51,084 nt of DNA from Myxococcales bacterium (GTDB lineage Bacteria; Myxococcota_A; UBA9160; SMWR01): assembly GCA_029881215.1 (NCBI GenBank), contig JAOUNA010000004.1, positions 1-51,084 on the forward strand. Reading direction: 5' to 3'. Below, one piece after another: positions 24,631 through 33,285 of this stretch. A program made the position numbers and the translations under genes. The first letter of the stretch is position 1; every line of letters starts with the position of its first letter. Below the pieces are notes generated by a model that did no database searches, was not told where the DNA came from, and was given only the letters and a program-made list of their open reading frames with translations.

Positions 24631-26226
24631 GTGAAGGGGATCGTTTGCTCGGCAATCGCAACAAGTTGTGGTGAAGCGGAGGGGGTGCCGCGGGCGGGCG
24701 TCCGCGCCGCGAGCCGGCTCCGGCTGCGCGCGCCGCACATCGTCGGCGCGCTGGCCTGCGCGCTCGCGTGGCTGCTGCCGGCGGGAACGCTGCGCGCGGC
24801 GGAGGGAGACGGCCTGCACGCGACCCCCTCGGTCTACTGGCAGGACGGCGATCACCGCCTCGACCTCGGCGTCGAGTTTCGCTGGCGCCCGGAGTGGTGG
24901 GACGCGACCCAGGGCAGCACGGATGGGATCCAGGGCCTGCGCACGCGCGTGCACGCCCAGTATGACTTCCGCAAGCTGGTGACGGCCTTCGCGGAGTTCC
25001 AGGACGCGCGCGTGCTGCACATGGGCGCCGACGCGAGTGGCGCCGCCCAGCTCTATCAGCGCTTCTCCGAGAGCCCCACCGACAGCGCCACGTCTGGACA
25101 GGACATCCGCCAGGGCTGGCTCGAGGTGCGGCCGCTCCAGGGTCTCGCCATCCGCGGCGGGCGCATGGATGTCAATCTGGGCACGCAGACGCCAGCCGCG
25201 GAGGCCAACTGGAGATACCTGCAGCTGTGGCGCGCCGCGCTGCGCCTGGTGGGCACGGTGGTCTGGACCAACGGCGAGCGCTCCAACGACGGCGGCTCGC
25301 TCGCCTACGAGACGGACGCCTACCACCTCTTCGTGTTCGGCGCGAACCCCACCACCGGCGTCTTCGACATCCACAAGGCCTACGAGCACCAGAGCAACCT
25401 GGTCCACGGCGGCGTGCAGCTCACCGCCAAGCGCGGCACCTGGCTTCCCAACACTGAAGTGCGTACATTCTTCCTCGGCTATCGGGATGGCCGCCCCGCG
25501 CGTGAGGCCGGCTCCCACGACGGCCAGAACGTCGTCACGACGGGAGCCATGGACATCGACATCTACACCTTCGGCTTCTCGTCGATCGGTGTCTACCCGT
25601 TGGGCGCCGGCCTGGCGGATCTCTTCGTGTGGGGCGCGGGACAGCTCGGCGAGTTCAACGGCCGCGACCACGCCGCCGGCGCCGGAATCTTCGAGGCGGG
25701 CTATAGGCTTCCCGAGCTGCCCGCCAAGCCGTGGCTGCGCCTGGGCATCAACGTGGCCTCAGGCGGGGACACGAGCGGGGATCACACCACCTTCCACAAC
25801 CTGCTGCCCACCAACCACCCGTACTATGGCTTCGCCGACCAGCTGGCCTTCCAGAATCTCATGGATTTGTTCGGCCAGCTGAAGCTGCAGCCGCACGAGA
25901 AGGTGGGGCTCAACCTGATGCTGCACCACTTCCGCCTGCTCAACGCGAAGGACGCGCAGTACTTCGGCAGCGGCGCGTTCTCGAAGCAGGGCACCAAGGC
26001 CGGCGCGTTCGGCTATGGCGGCGTACCGGCCAGCACGCACGGCTTCAACCATGACGTGGGCACCGAGCTCGACGTCGTGATCGACTGGAAGCTGCACCCG
26101 CACGCCGCGCTGCAGGGCGGCTACGCCTATCTGTGGGGCGGTGACGTCTTCAAGGCGAAGACCCGGACGACCACGAGCGATCGCGACGTGCAGTTCGGCT
26201 ACCTGCAGCTCTCGCTCAGCTACTGA
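24631..26226 (+). CDS. alginate-export-type outer membrane porin
   Basis: This roughly 531-residue protein has a long signal region (membrane part about 40-58, ending LLPAGTLRAAEG) and then a beta-barrel with alternating aromatic strands ending in YLQLSLSY, the C-terminal aromatic residue typical of outer membrane proteins. The sequence (LDLGVEFRWRPEWWDA, WLEVRPLQGLAIRGGRMDV, HGFNHDVGTELDVVIDWKLHPHAALQGGYAYLWGGD) resembles the alginate export family. In this setting it more likely admits nitrate, nitrite or another small anion than alginate. GTG 24631 is chosen because AAGGA precedes it. Rrf2 control is suggested by the operator upstream. Confidence 0.82.
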   Translation: MKGIVCSAIATSCGEAEGVPRAGVRAASRLRLRAPHIVGALACALAWLLPAGTLRAAEGDGLHATPSVYWQDGDHRLDLGVEFRWRPEWWDATQGSTDGIQGLRTRVHAQYDFRKLVTAFAEFQDARVLHMGADASGAAQLYQRFSESPTDSATSGQDIRQGWLEVRPLQGLAIRGGRMDVNLGTQTPAAEANWRYLQLWRAALRLVGTVVWTNGERSNDGGSLAYETDAYHLFVFGANPTTGVFDIHKAYEHQSNLVHGGVQLTAKRGTWLPNTEVRTFFLGYRDGRPAREAGSHDGQNVVTTGAMDIDIYTFGFSSIGVYPLGAGLADLFVWGAGQLGEFNGRDHAAGAGIFEAGYRLPELPAKPWLRLGINVASGGDTSGDHTTFHNLLPTNHPYYGFADQLAFQNLMDLFGQLKLQPHEKVGLNLMLHHFRLLNAKDAQYFGSGAFSKQGTKAGAFGYGGVPASTHGFNHDVGTELDVVIDWKLHPHAALQGGYAYLWGGDVFKAKTRTTTSDRDVQFGYLQLSLSY

Positions 26227-26272
26227 GCAGCGGCACGCGTCTTCGCACCAGGGGGGTCGAGAGAAGCCGGCG

Positions 26273-26302
26273 CCTCACCGGCGGCCTGAGCCGCCGGTGA
26301 GG
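26273..26302. terminator. 13-bp perfect hairpin between convergent porin and heme d1 genes
   Basis: CCTCACCGGCGGC and GCCGCCGGTGAGG pair perfectly around CTGA. There is no T-run on either strand. It is the longest perfect stem I found and lies between two convergent operons, so it is probably a bidirectional stop. Confidence 0.6.
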
Positions 26303-26311
26303 TCGCCTGCA

Positions 26312-27346
26312 TCAACGCGCCGCGTGCTCCGCCCACCACGCGTCGAGCGCGGGCAGGAAGTAGCGCAGGCGCACCTTCTTGAACTCGCGCTCGCTGAAGA
26401 GCACCGCGTAGTCGCCGATGCCGGTCTCGCACGCGAGTCGCGCGGCCAGCTCGTGGCAGCTCTGGCGGTCGGGCCCGTGCGTCATGCTGTAGAGCGTGTA
26501 GGGAAATCCTTCGATCGGATTGCGCGCGTAGCAGTGGCTCACCTCGGGGGCTCGCGCGAGCTGCAGGCCCACCCTCGGGATGTCAGCCTCGGGAACGCGC
26601 CACACCACCATGCCGTTCTCGCGCACGCCGAGCTTGCGGTGGCGCAGCGTGCCCACGTAGCGGCGGATCGCCCCGCCGAGGTGACGCTGTGCGAAGGCGA
26701 GCAAGGCGTCCGCGGATACGCCGGCGTCCTCCGCGAGTGACTCGAAGGGGCGCGCGAGCATGGGAAGCGGTGTCTGCAGCGCGCGCAGCTGCCGCACGGC
26801 GTTCTCCGAGAGTGCGAGGGGCTCCACCGCCGCGGTCGGCGCGAGCGCCGACTGGTTGCGCAGCGTCTCCGGGTCGAAGTTCACGCCGATCTTGAAGACG
26901 TGGCTGCGGCGCAGCGCGTGGAAGCTGCGCACGCCGGTCTCGCGCGCGAGCAGCTCGAGCGTGGCGTCGAGGCCCATCTCGTGGGGCACCGCCAGCGTGA
27001 ACCAGAGGTTGTAGGCGTGGTCGCGCAGGTAGTTGTGGGTGACCGTCGGGTGGCCGTTGACCACCGCGACCACCGCGTCGAGGCGCGACGCCGGCACGCT
27101 GCCCGCCACCAGCGCGCTGTCGTAGCCGAGCGCGCCGCCCTCGAGCACCGCCGAGATCTCGCGCAGCACGCCGCTCTCGCACCAGGTGCGCAGCTGCTCG
27201 AGCACCTCGTCTTCGCCGAGCCCGAGCTCTGCGCCGAGCCGCGCAAAGGGCCTCTCTGCGAACGGCACGTTCGTCTGGATGGCACGCATCAGCGCGTTGT
27301 GCGCGCTCTCCGCTGCCCGCTCGACCGCGGCCCGCGCCCGCGTCAC
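26312..27346 (-). CDS. nirDL: siroheme decarboxylase, fused two-domain (NirD/L or AhbA/B type)
   Basis: The enzyme removes carboxyls from siroheme on the way to heme d1. This 344-residue protein holds two Lrp/AsnC-like halves. The first (about 20-175) has ERPFARLGAELGLGEDEVLEQLRTW, HNYLRDHAYNLWFTL; the second (about 185-344) has RPFESLAEDAGVSADALLAFAQRHL, VSHCYARNPIEGFPYTLYSMTHG. The His/Tyr-rich active-site loops are in both halves. The GTG start overlaps the nirF stop (GTGA); an internal ATG at 27289 is a possible shorter start. It belongs to the nirJ-nirF-nirDL leftward operon. Pseudomonas uses four separate proteins; only this fused pair is seen here. Confidence 0.9.
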   Translation of the reverse strand: MTRARAAVERAAESAHNALMRAIQTNVPFAERPFARLGAELGLGEDEVLEQLRTWCESGVLREISAVLEGGALGYDSALVAGSVPASRLDAVVAVVNGHPTVTHNYLRDHAYNLWFTLAVPHEMGLDATLELLARETGVRSFHALRRSHVFKIGVNFDPETLRNQSALAPTAAVEPLALSENAVRQLRALQTPLPMLARPFESLAEDAGVSADALLAFAQRHLGGAIRRYVGTLRHRKLGVRENGMVVWRVPEADIPRVGLQLARAPEVSHCYARNPIEGFPYTLYSMTHGPDRQSCHELAARLACETGIGDYAVLFSEREFKKVRLRYFLPALDAWWAEHAAR

Positions 27347-28536
27347 AGGCCGATCCGGAAGGCCCGCCACACGCCGAAGATGCCGGAGGGCGAGGCGAGC
27401 GTCTGCTCGTCTTCGATGCGGTGCGTGCTCGCGTTGACGAGAAAGAGCCGGTCGGCGCCGTTGGCGCTGATCAGCACGTGGGAGCCGCGCGGCGTGAAGT
27501 CCATGTGGTAGATGCGCTTGCCCACCTCGAAGCTGTGCGTCACCTCGAGGCGCTCGGTGTCGACGATCTGCACGAAGGCGTCGTCCTCCTCGCCCGAGAA
27601 GCTCACCCACACCTCGCGCTCGGTCGGCGAGCGCACGGCGTAGACCGGGTGGCCGCGCAGCGGAATCGAGCGGGCGAAGCGCCAGCTGCTCCGGTCCAGC
27701 ACGGCGAGACGATCCTCGCCCACCAGCGGCACGAAGATCCACGGCCCCGCCACCGCCCAGGACGCCATGTGCGGCAGCTTGACGGGCACGTCGCGGTCGA
27801 AGGCGCGCTCGGGGTCGCGCAGCGACACCTCGCGCACGCCCGCTTCGGGCCGGGCGAGGTCGAGCACGGAGACGCGCTCCGAGCCGATGTGCCCGACCAC
27901 GTAGTAGCGGCCGTCGGGCGTGATCATGGCGTCGTAGGGCGCGTCCTGCGGCGTGGGGATGCGGTGCTCGATGGGGAAGTCGGGCCGGGACGCGTCGATC
28001 ACCCAGATCTCGGCGCCCTCGATCAGCACGCAGACGAAACGGTTGCCGGGCGCATCGACGATGCCCGTGACGCGCGAGGTGAGCTGCTGGCCGTCGCGGC
28101 TGAAGCGCGCCGGCTGTCGCTTCAAGAGCTCGAGACTGCGCGCGTCGACGAACGTCACGCCGCCGGGCACGTACTCGGCCGTGGCGATCACTCGGCCGTC
28201 CTGGCTGATGGCGTTGTCGATCGAATTCTCGGAGCTCATCACCACGCCCGCGCGCTCGAGACGCTCGAGATCGATGCGGCTCAGCTGCCCGCTGCGCGTG
28301 GCCAGGTAGCCGTAGCGCAGATCCGGCGAGAAGATCATCGTCGCGTGGCGCAGATCGCCGAGATCCGTGATGCGCTTGGGCAGCAGCTTGCGCTCGAGGT
28401 AATCGTAGACGGCGAGACTCCCCGAGGCGCGCTGCACCACGAAGACCCGCGATCCCAGGCCCTGCGCCTGTGCCGCAGCGGCGCACAGCAGAAGCAATGC
28501 CAGGCTCGCGCATGCGAGCGCGGCGGCGCGTCGCAT
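27343..28536 (-). CDS. nirF: heme d1 biosynthesis protein NirF
   Basis: NirF is a periplasmic beta-propeller protein needed for heme d1 assembly. This 397-residue protein has a signal peptide (about 1-24, AAAAQAQ) with no lipobox. The eight-bladed propeller resembles the d1 domain of NirS and NirN (VFVVQRASGSLAVYDYLERKLLPKRITDLGDLRHATMIFSPD, YAVRSPTEREVWVSFSGEEDD, YHMDFTPRGSHVLISANGAD). There is no CxxCH, which separates it from NirN. Its ATG overlaps the nirJ stop (TGATG), so translation is coupled. Confidence 0.93.
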   Translation of the reverse strand: MRRAAALACASLALLLLCAAAAQAQGLGSRVFVVQRASGSLAVYDYLERKLLPKRITDLGDLRHATMIFSPDLRYGYLATRSGQLSRIDLERLERAGVVMSSENSIDNAISQDGRVIATAEYVPGGVTFVDARSLELLKRQPARFSRDGQQLTSRVTGIVDAPGNRFVCVLIEGAEIWVIDASRPDFPIEHRIPTPQDAPYDAMITPDGRYYVVGHIGSERVSVLDLARPEAGVREVSLRDPERAFDRDVPVKLPHMASWAVAGPWIFVPLVGEDRLAVLDRSSWRFARSIPLRGHPVYAVRSPTEREVWVSFSGEEDDAFVQIVDTERLEVTHSFEVGKRIYHMDFTPRGSHVLISANGADRLFLVNASTHRIEDEQTLASPSGIFGVWRAFRIGL

Positions 28537-29738
28537 CAGGCCACCTCGCTCGCGACGCGCTCGCCCGGTGCGGTGCCCACGCCGATCTCAGCGTCCTCCA
28601 TCACGCAGGCCGGATCCGACGCCCAGGCGTCCCGGTGATGGGCGAGGGCGCGCTCGCGGTGCGAGCCGCGACACAGCACCCGCTCCGCGCACTCCGCGCA
28701 GCGCCCCTGGATGAAGTCGAGCCGGCGGCGCAGCTGCTCGCGCAGCGGGTGCTCGAGGATGGCGGCGAACTTCTGCTGGCGCAGATCTCCCAGCACCGCA
28801 GAGCGCCAGAACTGGTCGGGGTGCACGCGACCGCGCGAATCGATGTTCAGGATCTTCTCGCCCGCCGAATTCCCGCCCCGCGCGAGCAGCAGGGCGCGGA
28901 CGCGCGCGGCGGCGCCCGCTCCGTAGCGGCGCTCGATCCAGCGCAGCAGGAATACGCCATCGGAGTCGTTCGAGCCCGTCACGATGCGCAGCTCGCTCTG
29001 CGCCTTGCGCAAACTCTCCGCGATCTCGAAGACGCGCTCGAGAATCGCGCGCACGGCGGCGCGGGCCAGGTCGTCGTCGGCTACGTGGAAGCCGCGTCCC
29101 GAGTAGAGCAGGTGGGAGAGGTAGAAGCGATCCGCCGCGAGGTCCCCGGCCAGAGCGATCATGGCCTCGATCTGGTCCGCGTTGCGGCGGGTGAGCGTCG
29201 TGCGCAGCCCCGTACGCATGCCGGCGGCCTTGGCGCAGCGCAGTCCGCGCACGGCTGCCGCGTGGCCGCCGTCGAGACCGCGGTAGTCGTCGTTGAAGGA
29301 CGGAATCCCGTCGATGCTGATGCCCACGTAGGCGACACCGGACGCCGCCAGGCGCTCGGCGCGGCGCTCGTCGATGCACACGCCGTTGCTGGAGAGCTGC
29401 GGCGAGATGCCCAGCGCCGATGCTAGGGCGAGCAATTCGAACAGGTCGGGCCGCAGCAGCGGCTCTCCGCCGCTGAAGATGACCACGCGCACGCCGCACG
29501 CCGCCAGCTGCTCGAGCAGGTCGCATGCCTCCGCGGTCGTGAGGTCGGTGGGGGAGGGCGAGGAGACCGCCGCCGCGTAGCAGTGCGGGCAGGTCATGTT
29601 GCAGTGCATGCACACGTTCCAGATCACCACGGGCGCCGCAGCGGAGGAGCCGGCGAAGCGCGCAGGGGCGCGGGAGCGCACGTCGCTGTCGCTCGTGTGC
29701 TCACTGGCAATCTCGAGGAAGTCACTGACGGGAATCAT
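28536..29738 (-). CDS. nirJ: radical SAM heme d1 biosynthesis protein NirJ
   Basis: NirJ removes the propionate side chains that become the oxo groups of heme d1. This 400-residue cytoplasmic protein has the radical SAM motif C46-x3-C50-x2-C53 (CNMTCPHC), FSGGEPLLRPDLF, and a C-terminal SPASM-like cysteine set (CAECAERVLCRGSH... C). GGAGAGG precedes ATG 29738. It is the first gene of the leftward heme d1 operon and is divergent from nirN. AhbC-type enzymes of alternative heme synthesis are close relatives, but nirF, nirN and nirS nearby decide for NirJ. Confidence 0.93.
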   Translation of the reverse strand: MIPVSDFLEIASEHTSDSDVRSRAPARFAGSSAAAPVVIWNVCMHCNMTCPHCYAAAVSSPSPTDLTTAEACDLLEQLAACGVRVVIFSGGEPLLRPDLFELLALASALGISPQLSSNGVCIDERRAERLAASGVAYVGISIDGIPSFNDDYRGLDGGHAAAVRGLRCAKAAGMRTGLRTTLTRRNADQIEAMIALAGDLAADRFYLSHLLYSGRGFHVADDDLARAAVRAILERVFEIAESLRKAQSELRIVTGSNDSDGVFLLRWIERRYGAGAAARVRALLLARGGNSAGEKILNIDSRGRVHPDQFWRSAVLGDLRQQKFAAILEHPLREQLRRRLDFIQGRCAECAERVLCRGSHRERALAHHRDAWASDPACVMEDAEIGVGTAPGERVASEVA

Positions 29739-29806
29739 TTCGGCCTCTCCGCCGCGCGCAGCATAGCCCAGCCTCCCGCTGGGATTGTCCGCCCCGCTCG
29801 GCGCGG

Positions 29807-31312
29807 ATGGCGCCGCGCCGCTTGACCGGGGGCATGCGATGCCTCAGAGTCGGCCCCTTCGGGAGGCCGGACTTGATCGCGCGCACATCGCTCGGGCTCG
29901 TCCTCGTCGCCAGCGCCGCGGCGCTCGGCGCCGAGTTGGCGCCCGCAGCGGCGCCCGAGCTGACGCGCACGCTGTATCTGCAGCACTGCGCCGCCTGTCA
30001 CGGCGCGCGGCGCTACGGTGGCACTGCGCCGCCGCTCGGTCCGGACGCGCTGGCGCGCAAGAGCGATGAGACATTGCTCGCGACGATCCGGGACGGGCTG
30101 CCGAACACGCAGATGCCCGCGTTTGGCGCCAGCGTCACGCCGGAGCAGGCGCGCGCTCTGGTGCGGCTGCTGCGCGAGCCCCTGCCGGAGATGCGCTGGA
30201 CGCTGCACGACATTGCCGCGAGTCGCGTGGCGGAACGCGGCGAGCCGCACCCGTTGCCCGCCGGCGTCCGGCGCGAGAATCTGACGCTCGTGGTGGAGCG
30301 GGGCCGCAGCAGCGTTTCCGTCCTCGACGGAGACACGCTGCGCGAGCTGGATCGGTTCCCGGCGCGGAATCTCCACGGCGGCATCAAGTTCGACCGCCAC
30401 TGGAGCAGCGCCTTCGCGGTGACGCGCGACGGCACCGCCCTCGCGTACGACCTCGTGCGCGGCGTGTTGCGCGCGACGGCCGTGGTCGGCGTGAACACGC
30501 GCAACGTGGCCATCTCTCCGGACGGCGACTTCGTCGCCGTGGCCAATCAGCTCCCCGCTGGACTGGTGCTCCTCGACGGCGAGCTGCGGCCGCTCGCGGC
30601 GTTCGCCTTCGAAGGGCAGCCGAGCGGCGTGTACGCCCTGCCGGGCGGGGATCGCTTCGCGCTGGCCATGCGGGACGTTCCGGTGCTGCATCTCGTGCGG
30701 ATTCCCTCGCTCGATCTGGAAACCGTCTCGCTCCCCGAGCCCTTCGAAGATTTCATCTTCGTGCCGGGGACACAGCGGATTGTGGCGAGCTCACGCGCGG
30801 GCGAGCGCCTCTTGCTCTACGACTTCGGCAAGCGCGAGGTGCTCGCGTCGCTCGAGACGCAGGGGCTCCCGCATCTCTTCTCGGCGTGCTTCTTCCGGCG
30901 GGGCGGCGTGCTCCACGCGGCCTTCAACCACATCGGCGTGCCCCGCCTCTCGATCGTCGACGTCGAGGCCTTCGAGATTCGCCAGGAGATCGCGCTGCGC
31001 GGATCGGGATATTTCGCGAGAACGCACCCGGCAACGCCGTACATCTGGGTCGACACCAACACCGAGACCGTGCAGTTGGTGGACAAGCGGAGTCTCGCGC
31101 TCGCGGAGCACTCGCTGACGCCCGCACCGGGAAAGAAGGCGATGCACGTGGAGTTCACGGCGGAGGGCGACAAGGCCTTCGTGAGCGTCTGGCACCCGGA
31201 AGGCGCCGTGGTGGTCTACGATTCCAGCAGTCTCGAAGAGCTGGCGCGACTTCCCTATGCGATGCCGGTCGGCAAGTACAATGCCGCGAGCAAGACGCGC
31301 CTGCTCGAGTGA
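29807..31312 (+). CDS. nirN: NirN, dihydro-heme d1 dehydrogenase (cytochrome c-d1 propeller)
   Basis: NirN makes the last double bond of heme d1 and hands the cofactor to NirS. This 501-residue protein has an export signal (about 25-42), a cytochrome c domain with CAACH at 61-65, and an eight-bladed d1-type propeller (VVERGRSSVSVLDGDTLRELDRF..., HGGIKFDRHWSSAFAVTRDG). It is similar in layout to NirS, but NirS is encoded separately at 39908-41593. ATG 29807 is the first start; ATG 29834 in the same frame is equally possible. The divergent partner is nirJ. The next gene, a monoheme cytochrome, follows after 29 bases. Confidence 0.88.
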   Translation: MAPRRLTGGMRCLRVGPFGRPDLIARTSLGLVLVASAAALGAELAPAAAPELTRTLYLQHCAACHGARRYGGTAPPLGPDALARKSDETLLATIRDGLPNTQMPAFGASVTPEQARALVRLLREPLPEMRWTLHDIAASRVAERGEPHPLPAGVRRENLTLVVERGRSSVSVLDGDTLRELDRFPARNLHGGIKFDRHWSSAFAVTRDGTALAYDLVRGVLRATAVVGVNTRNVAISPDGDFVAVANQLPAGLVLLDGELRPLAAFAFEGQPSGVYALPGGDRFALAMRDVPVLHLVRIPSLDLETVSLPEPFEDFIFVPGTQRIVASSRAGERLLLYDFGKREVLASLETQGLPHLFSACFFRRGGVLHAAFNHIGVPRLSIVDVEAFEIRQEIALRGSGYFARTHPATPYIWVDTNTETVQLVDKRSLALAEHSLTPAPGKKAMHVEFTAEGDKAFVSVWHPEGAVVVYDSSSLEELARLPYAMPVGKYNAASKTRLLE

Positions 31313-31341
31313 GGCGCTTTCAGCGCGCGGAGGTCGCAGCC

Positions 31342-31812
31342 ATGAGAGATGTATTCCGAAGACACGGGTCTCGACGAAACGCAGTGCGGCGCTGGACGCC
31401 GGGGGCGGCGCTCGTCGCCAGCCTCGCGATGGCGCATGTGTCGCCCGCGTTCGCGCGACCGGACGTCCCCGACGAGATTGCGTCCAAGCCGAACCCCGCG
31501 GTTCTGGACGGAGACGAAGTTCGTTACTACGAGCGGCAGTATCGGGGCAAGTGCGCGCGCTGTCACGGCGCCGACGGATCCGGCGGCGGCGAAGAGGCGG
31601 CCGCGCAGGCGGTGCCGCCCGCGAACTTCACGGACGCCGCCTTCATGGCGAGTCGCAGCGACGGGCAGTTCTTCTACCAGATCCTGATGGGGGGCGGCAC
31701 GCGCTGTGCGATGCCGGCCTTCGGGCCGGAATCCGATTCCGGCTGGAGCGAAGAGAAGATCTGGCACATGGTCGCGTTCGTGCGCCGCTTTGCCGCGACG
31801 CCGGCGCATTAG
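31342..31812 (+). CDS. periplasmic monoheme cytochrome c (NirC-like)
   Basis: This 156-residue exported protein has a signal peptide ending near SPAFA (residue 38). The heme site CARCH is at 71-75, and a likely axial methionine is Met124 (CAMPAFGP). GGAGG precedes ATG 31342. It follows nirN directly and may carry electrons to NirN or NirS, as NirC does in Pseudomonas. Function beyond electron transfer is inference. Confidence 0.85.
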   Translation: MRDVFRRHGSRRNAVRRWTPGAALVASLAMAHVSPAFARPDVPDEIASKPNPAVLDGDEVRYYERQYRGKCARCHGADGSGGGEEAAAQAVPPANFTDAAFMASRSDGQFFYQILMGGGTRCAMPAFGPESDSGWSEEKIWHMVAFVRRFAATPAH

Positions 31813-31835
31813 CGCGCCATCGACGGCGCGGCGCG

Positions 31836-32375
31836 CTACTTCTTGGCCTCGCGCTTCACCGCCACGAAGGTACTGGCCGGCGTCGAGACATTCGTCGCCT
31901 GCGGCGTGTGACACATCACGCAGTTGTAGCGCGTGCCGGGAACATCCTTTGTGGCGCGGTAGCTCCGAATCACCCAGGCCATCGGATTTCCCTTCTCGCC
32001 CGGGCCCATCACCGCGCGCTGGAAGTGGCTCTTCGGAAGCGGCGCATCGTCCGCGCTCGTCGCGTTGTCCGGGTGGTGGCAGTTCAGGCATTCGTTGTCG
32101 TTGGCCGTGATCGGCAGCATGTCGGCCACCGAGTGTGGAATCTGAGGCGGAGCATCCGGAAAGGCGCGCTCGAGCCGGGTGGACTCTCCGGCGTCGGTCT
32201 CCGGATACAGCGGGATGGCCTGATTCGACAGCTCGGCGAGGTCCGCGTCGCGGAAGTACACGTCGAGACCGTCGTCTACCTCTCCGGCCTGGCTCTGCAG
32301 CGCGGATCCCAGCGCCAGCACGATCGAGAGCGCGAGGATTCCGTGCCACCGGTTGGGCTGCAATGAGCGGTGCAT
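31836..32375 (-). CDS. napB: NapB, diheme cytochrome subunit of periplasmic nitrate reductase
   Basis: NapB passes electrons to NapA. This 179-residue protein has a signal peptide (about 1-30, ALQSQA) and two heme sites, CLNCH (96-100) and CVMCH (152-156), with the family block IPHSVADMLPITANDNECLNCH. AAGGAGAT precedes ATG 32375. It is the last gene of the leftward nap operon, 114 bases after napG, and ends convergent with the cytochrome gene at 31812. Confidence 0.95.
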   Translation of the reverse strand: MHRSLQPNRWHGILALSIVLALGSALQSQAGEVDDGLDVYFRDADLAELSNQAIPLYPETDAGESTRLERAFPDAPPQIPHSVADMLPITANDNECLNCHHPDNATSADDAPLPKSHFQRAVMGPGEKGNPMAWVIRSYRATKDVPGTRYNCVMCHTPQATNVSTPASTFVAVKREAKK

Positions 32376-32488
32376 GCTGATCTCCTTCTTGGACTGGATT
32401 CGCTGCGCCTCGGTGTCGGCGCGGCGCGCATCGCGACTTGGTTGTGACGTGCGCTCGTGAATCGGGTCTTGCGCTGTCTCCAGCCAGC

Positions 32489-33283
32489 TCACGGCTCCTC
32501 GATTCCCGTCAGATCGTTCATGTCCCGAAGCACAGCGTCGAGGTGGCTCGCCCAGCTGGGGTGATCGGGCCCCCGCTGCGGCGCCGTGAAGTCCACGGTT
32601 CGGCGCGTCCCGCGCGCCGCGTCGGGACGAGCCTCTTCCTCGGCTCGTGGTCGGGCGAGCGCAGTGGGCAGCACGCGGATGGCCGCTTCGTCGAGAATGC
32701 ACGCGTGCTCGCAGCGGCCGCAGCCGGTGCAGTGATCCGCGTCCACCAGCGGCCGGAATCTCGCGCGATTCTCGGGGGACCGCGCAGCCTGCAGCTCGAG
32801 CCGGAGTGCCCTGCCCGTGAGCGGACACGCCCGGTAGCAGGCTTCGCAGTCCTGTCCGCGGCTGGCGAGACAGCTCTCCGGCGCCACGAGGACGGCGAGG
32901 CCCATGCGCGCATCTGCGATCGCCGTGCGCTTGTCGAGCGCACCGGTCGGACAGGACGCGATGCACGGGGCGTCATCGCACAGGAAGCACGGATTGCGTC
33001 GCGCCTCGAAATAGGGTGCGCCCGGAACGCGTTCGGCTCCGCTGCCCGCCAGGGCGAGCGTGTCGAACGGACAGGCCTCGACACAATCGCCGCAGACCGT
33101 GCAGCGCGCCAGGAATTCGCCCTCCTCGCGCGCCCCCGGTGGGCGCAGCCGGTGCGGGTCGCCGCGCGCCCTGCTGAACGCGCGTGGCGCATCCACGGCG
33201 CGGTCGGCGGCCGGCGTCCCCTGGCGCCTGCGAAACGCGCCCGTCAGCAAGTCGCGCCGCGTGAGCTCGCTGCGCCTGCGCAC
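32489..33283 (-). CDS. napG: NapG-type ferredoxin with a NapF-like N-terminus
   Basis: This 264-residue protein carries four [4Fe-4S] motifs: CTVCGDCVEACP (61-72), CFLCDDAPCIASCP (99-112), CEACYRACP (146-154) and CTGCGRCEHAC (185-195). The core (LRPPGAREEGEF, PYFEARRNPC, DARMGLAVLV, AAIRVLPTALAR) is NapG. The N-terminus (SELTRRDLLTGAFRRRQG) instead resembles NapF, and no hydrophobic segment follows the twin arginine, so Tat export is doubtful. NapG normally passes electrons from NapH to NapC or NapB; no napH is here. The GTG start follows the napA stop after two bases. Confidence 0.88.
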   Translation of the reverse strand: MRRRSELTRRDLLTGAFRRRQGTPAADRAVDAPRAFSRARGDPHRLRPPGAREEGEFLARCTVCGDCVEACPFDTLALAGSGAERVPGAPYFEARRNPCFLCDDAPCIASCPTGALDKRTAIADARMGLAVLVAPESCLASRGQDCEACYRACPLTGRALRLELQAARSPENRARFRPLVDADHCTGCGRCEHACILDEAAIRVLPTALARPRAEEEARPDAARGTRRTVDFTAPQRGPDHPSWASHLDAVLRDMNDLTGIEEP

Positions 33284-33285
33284 CG

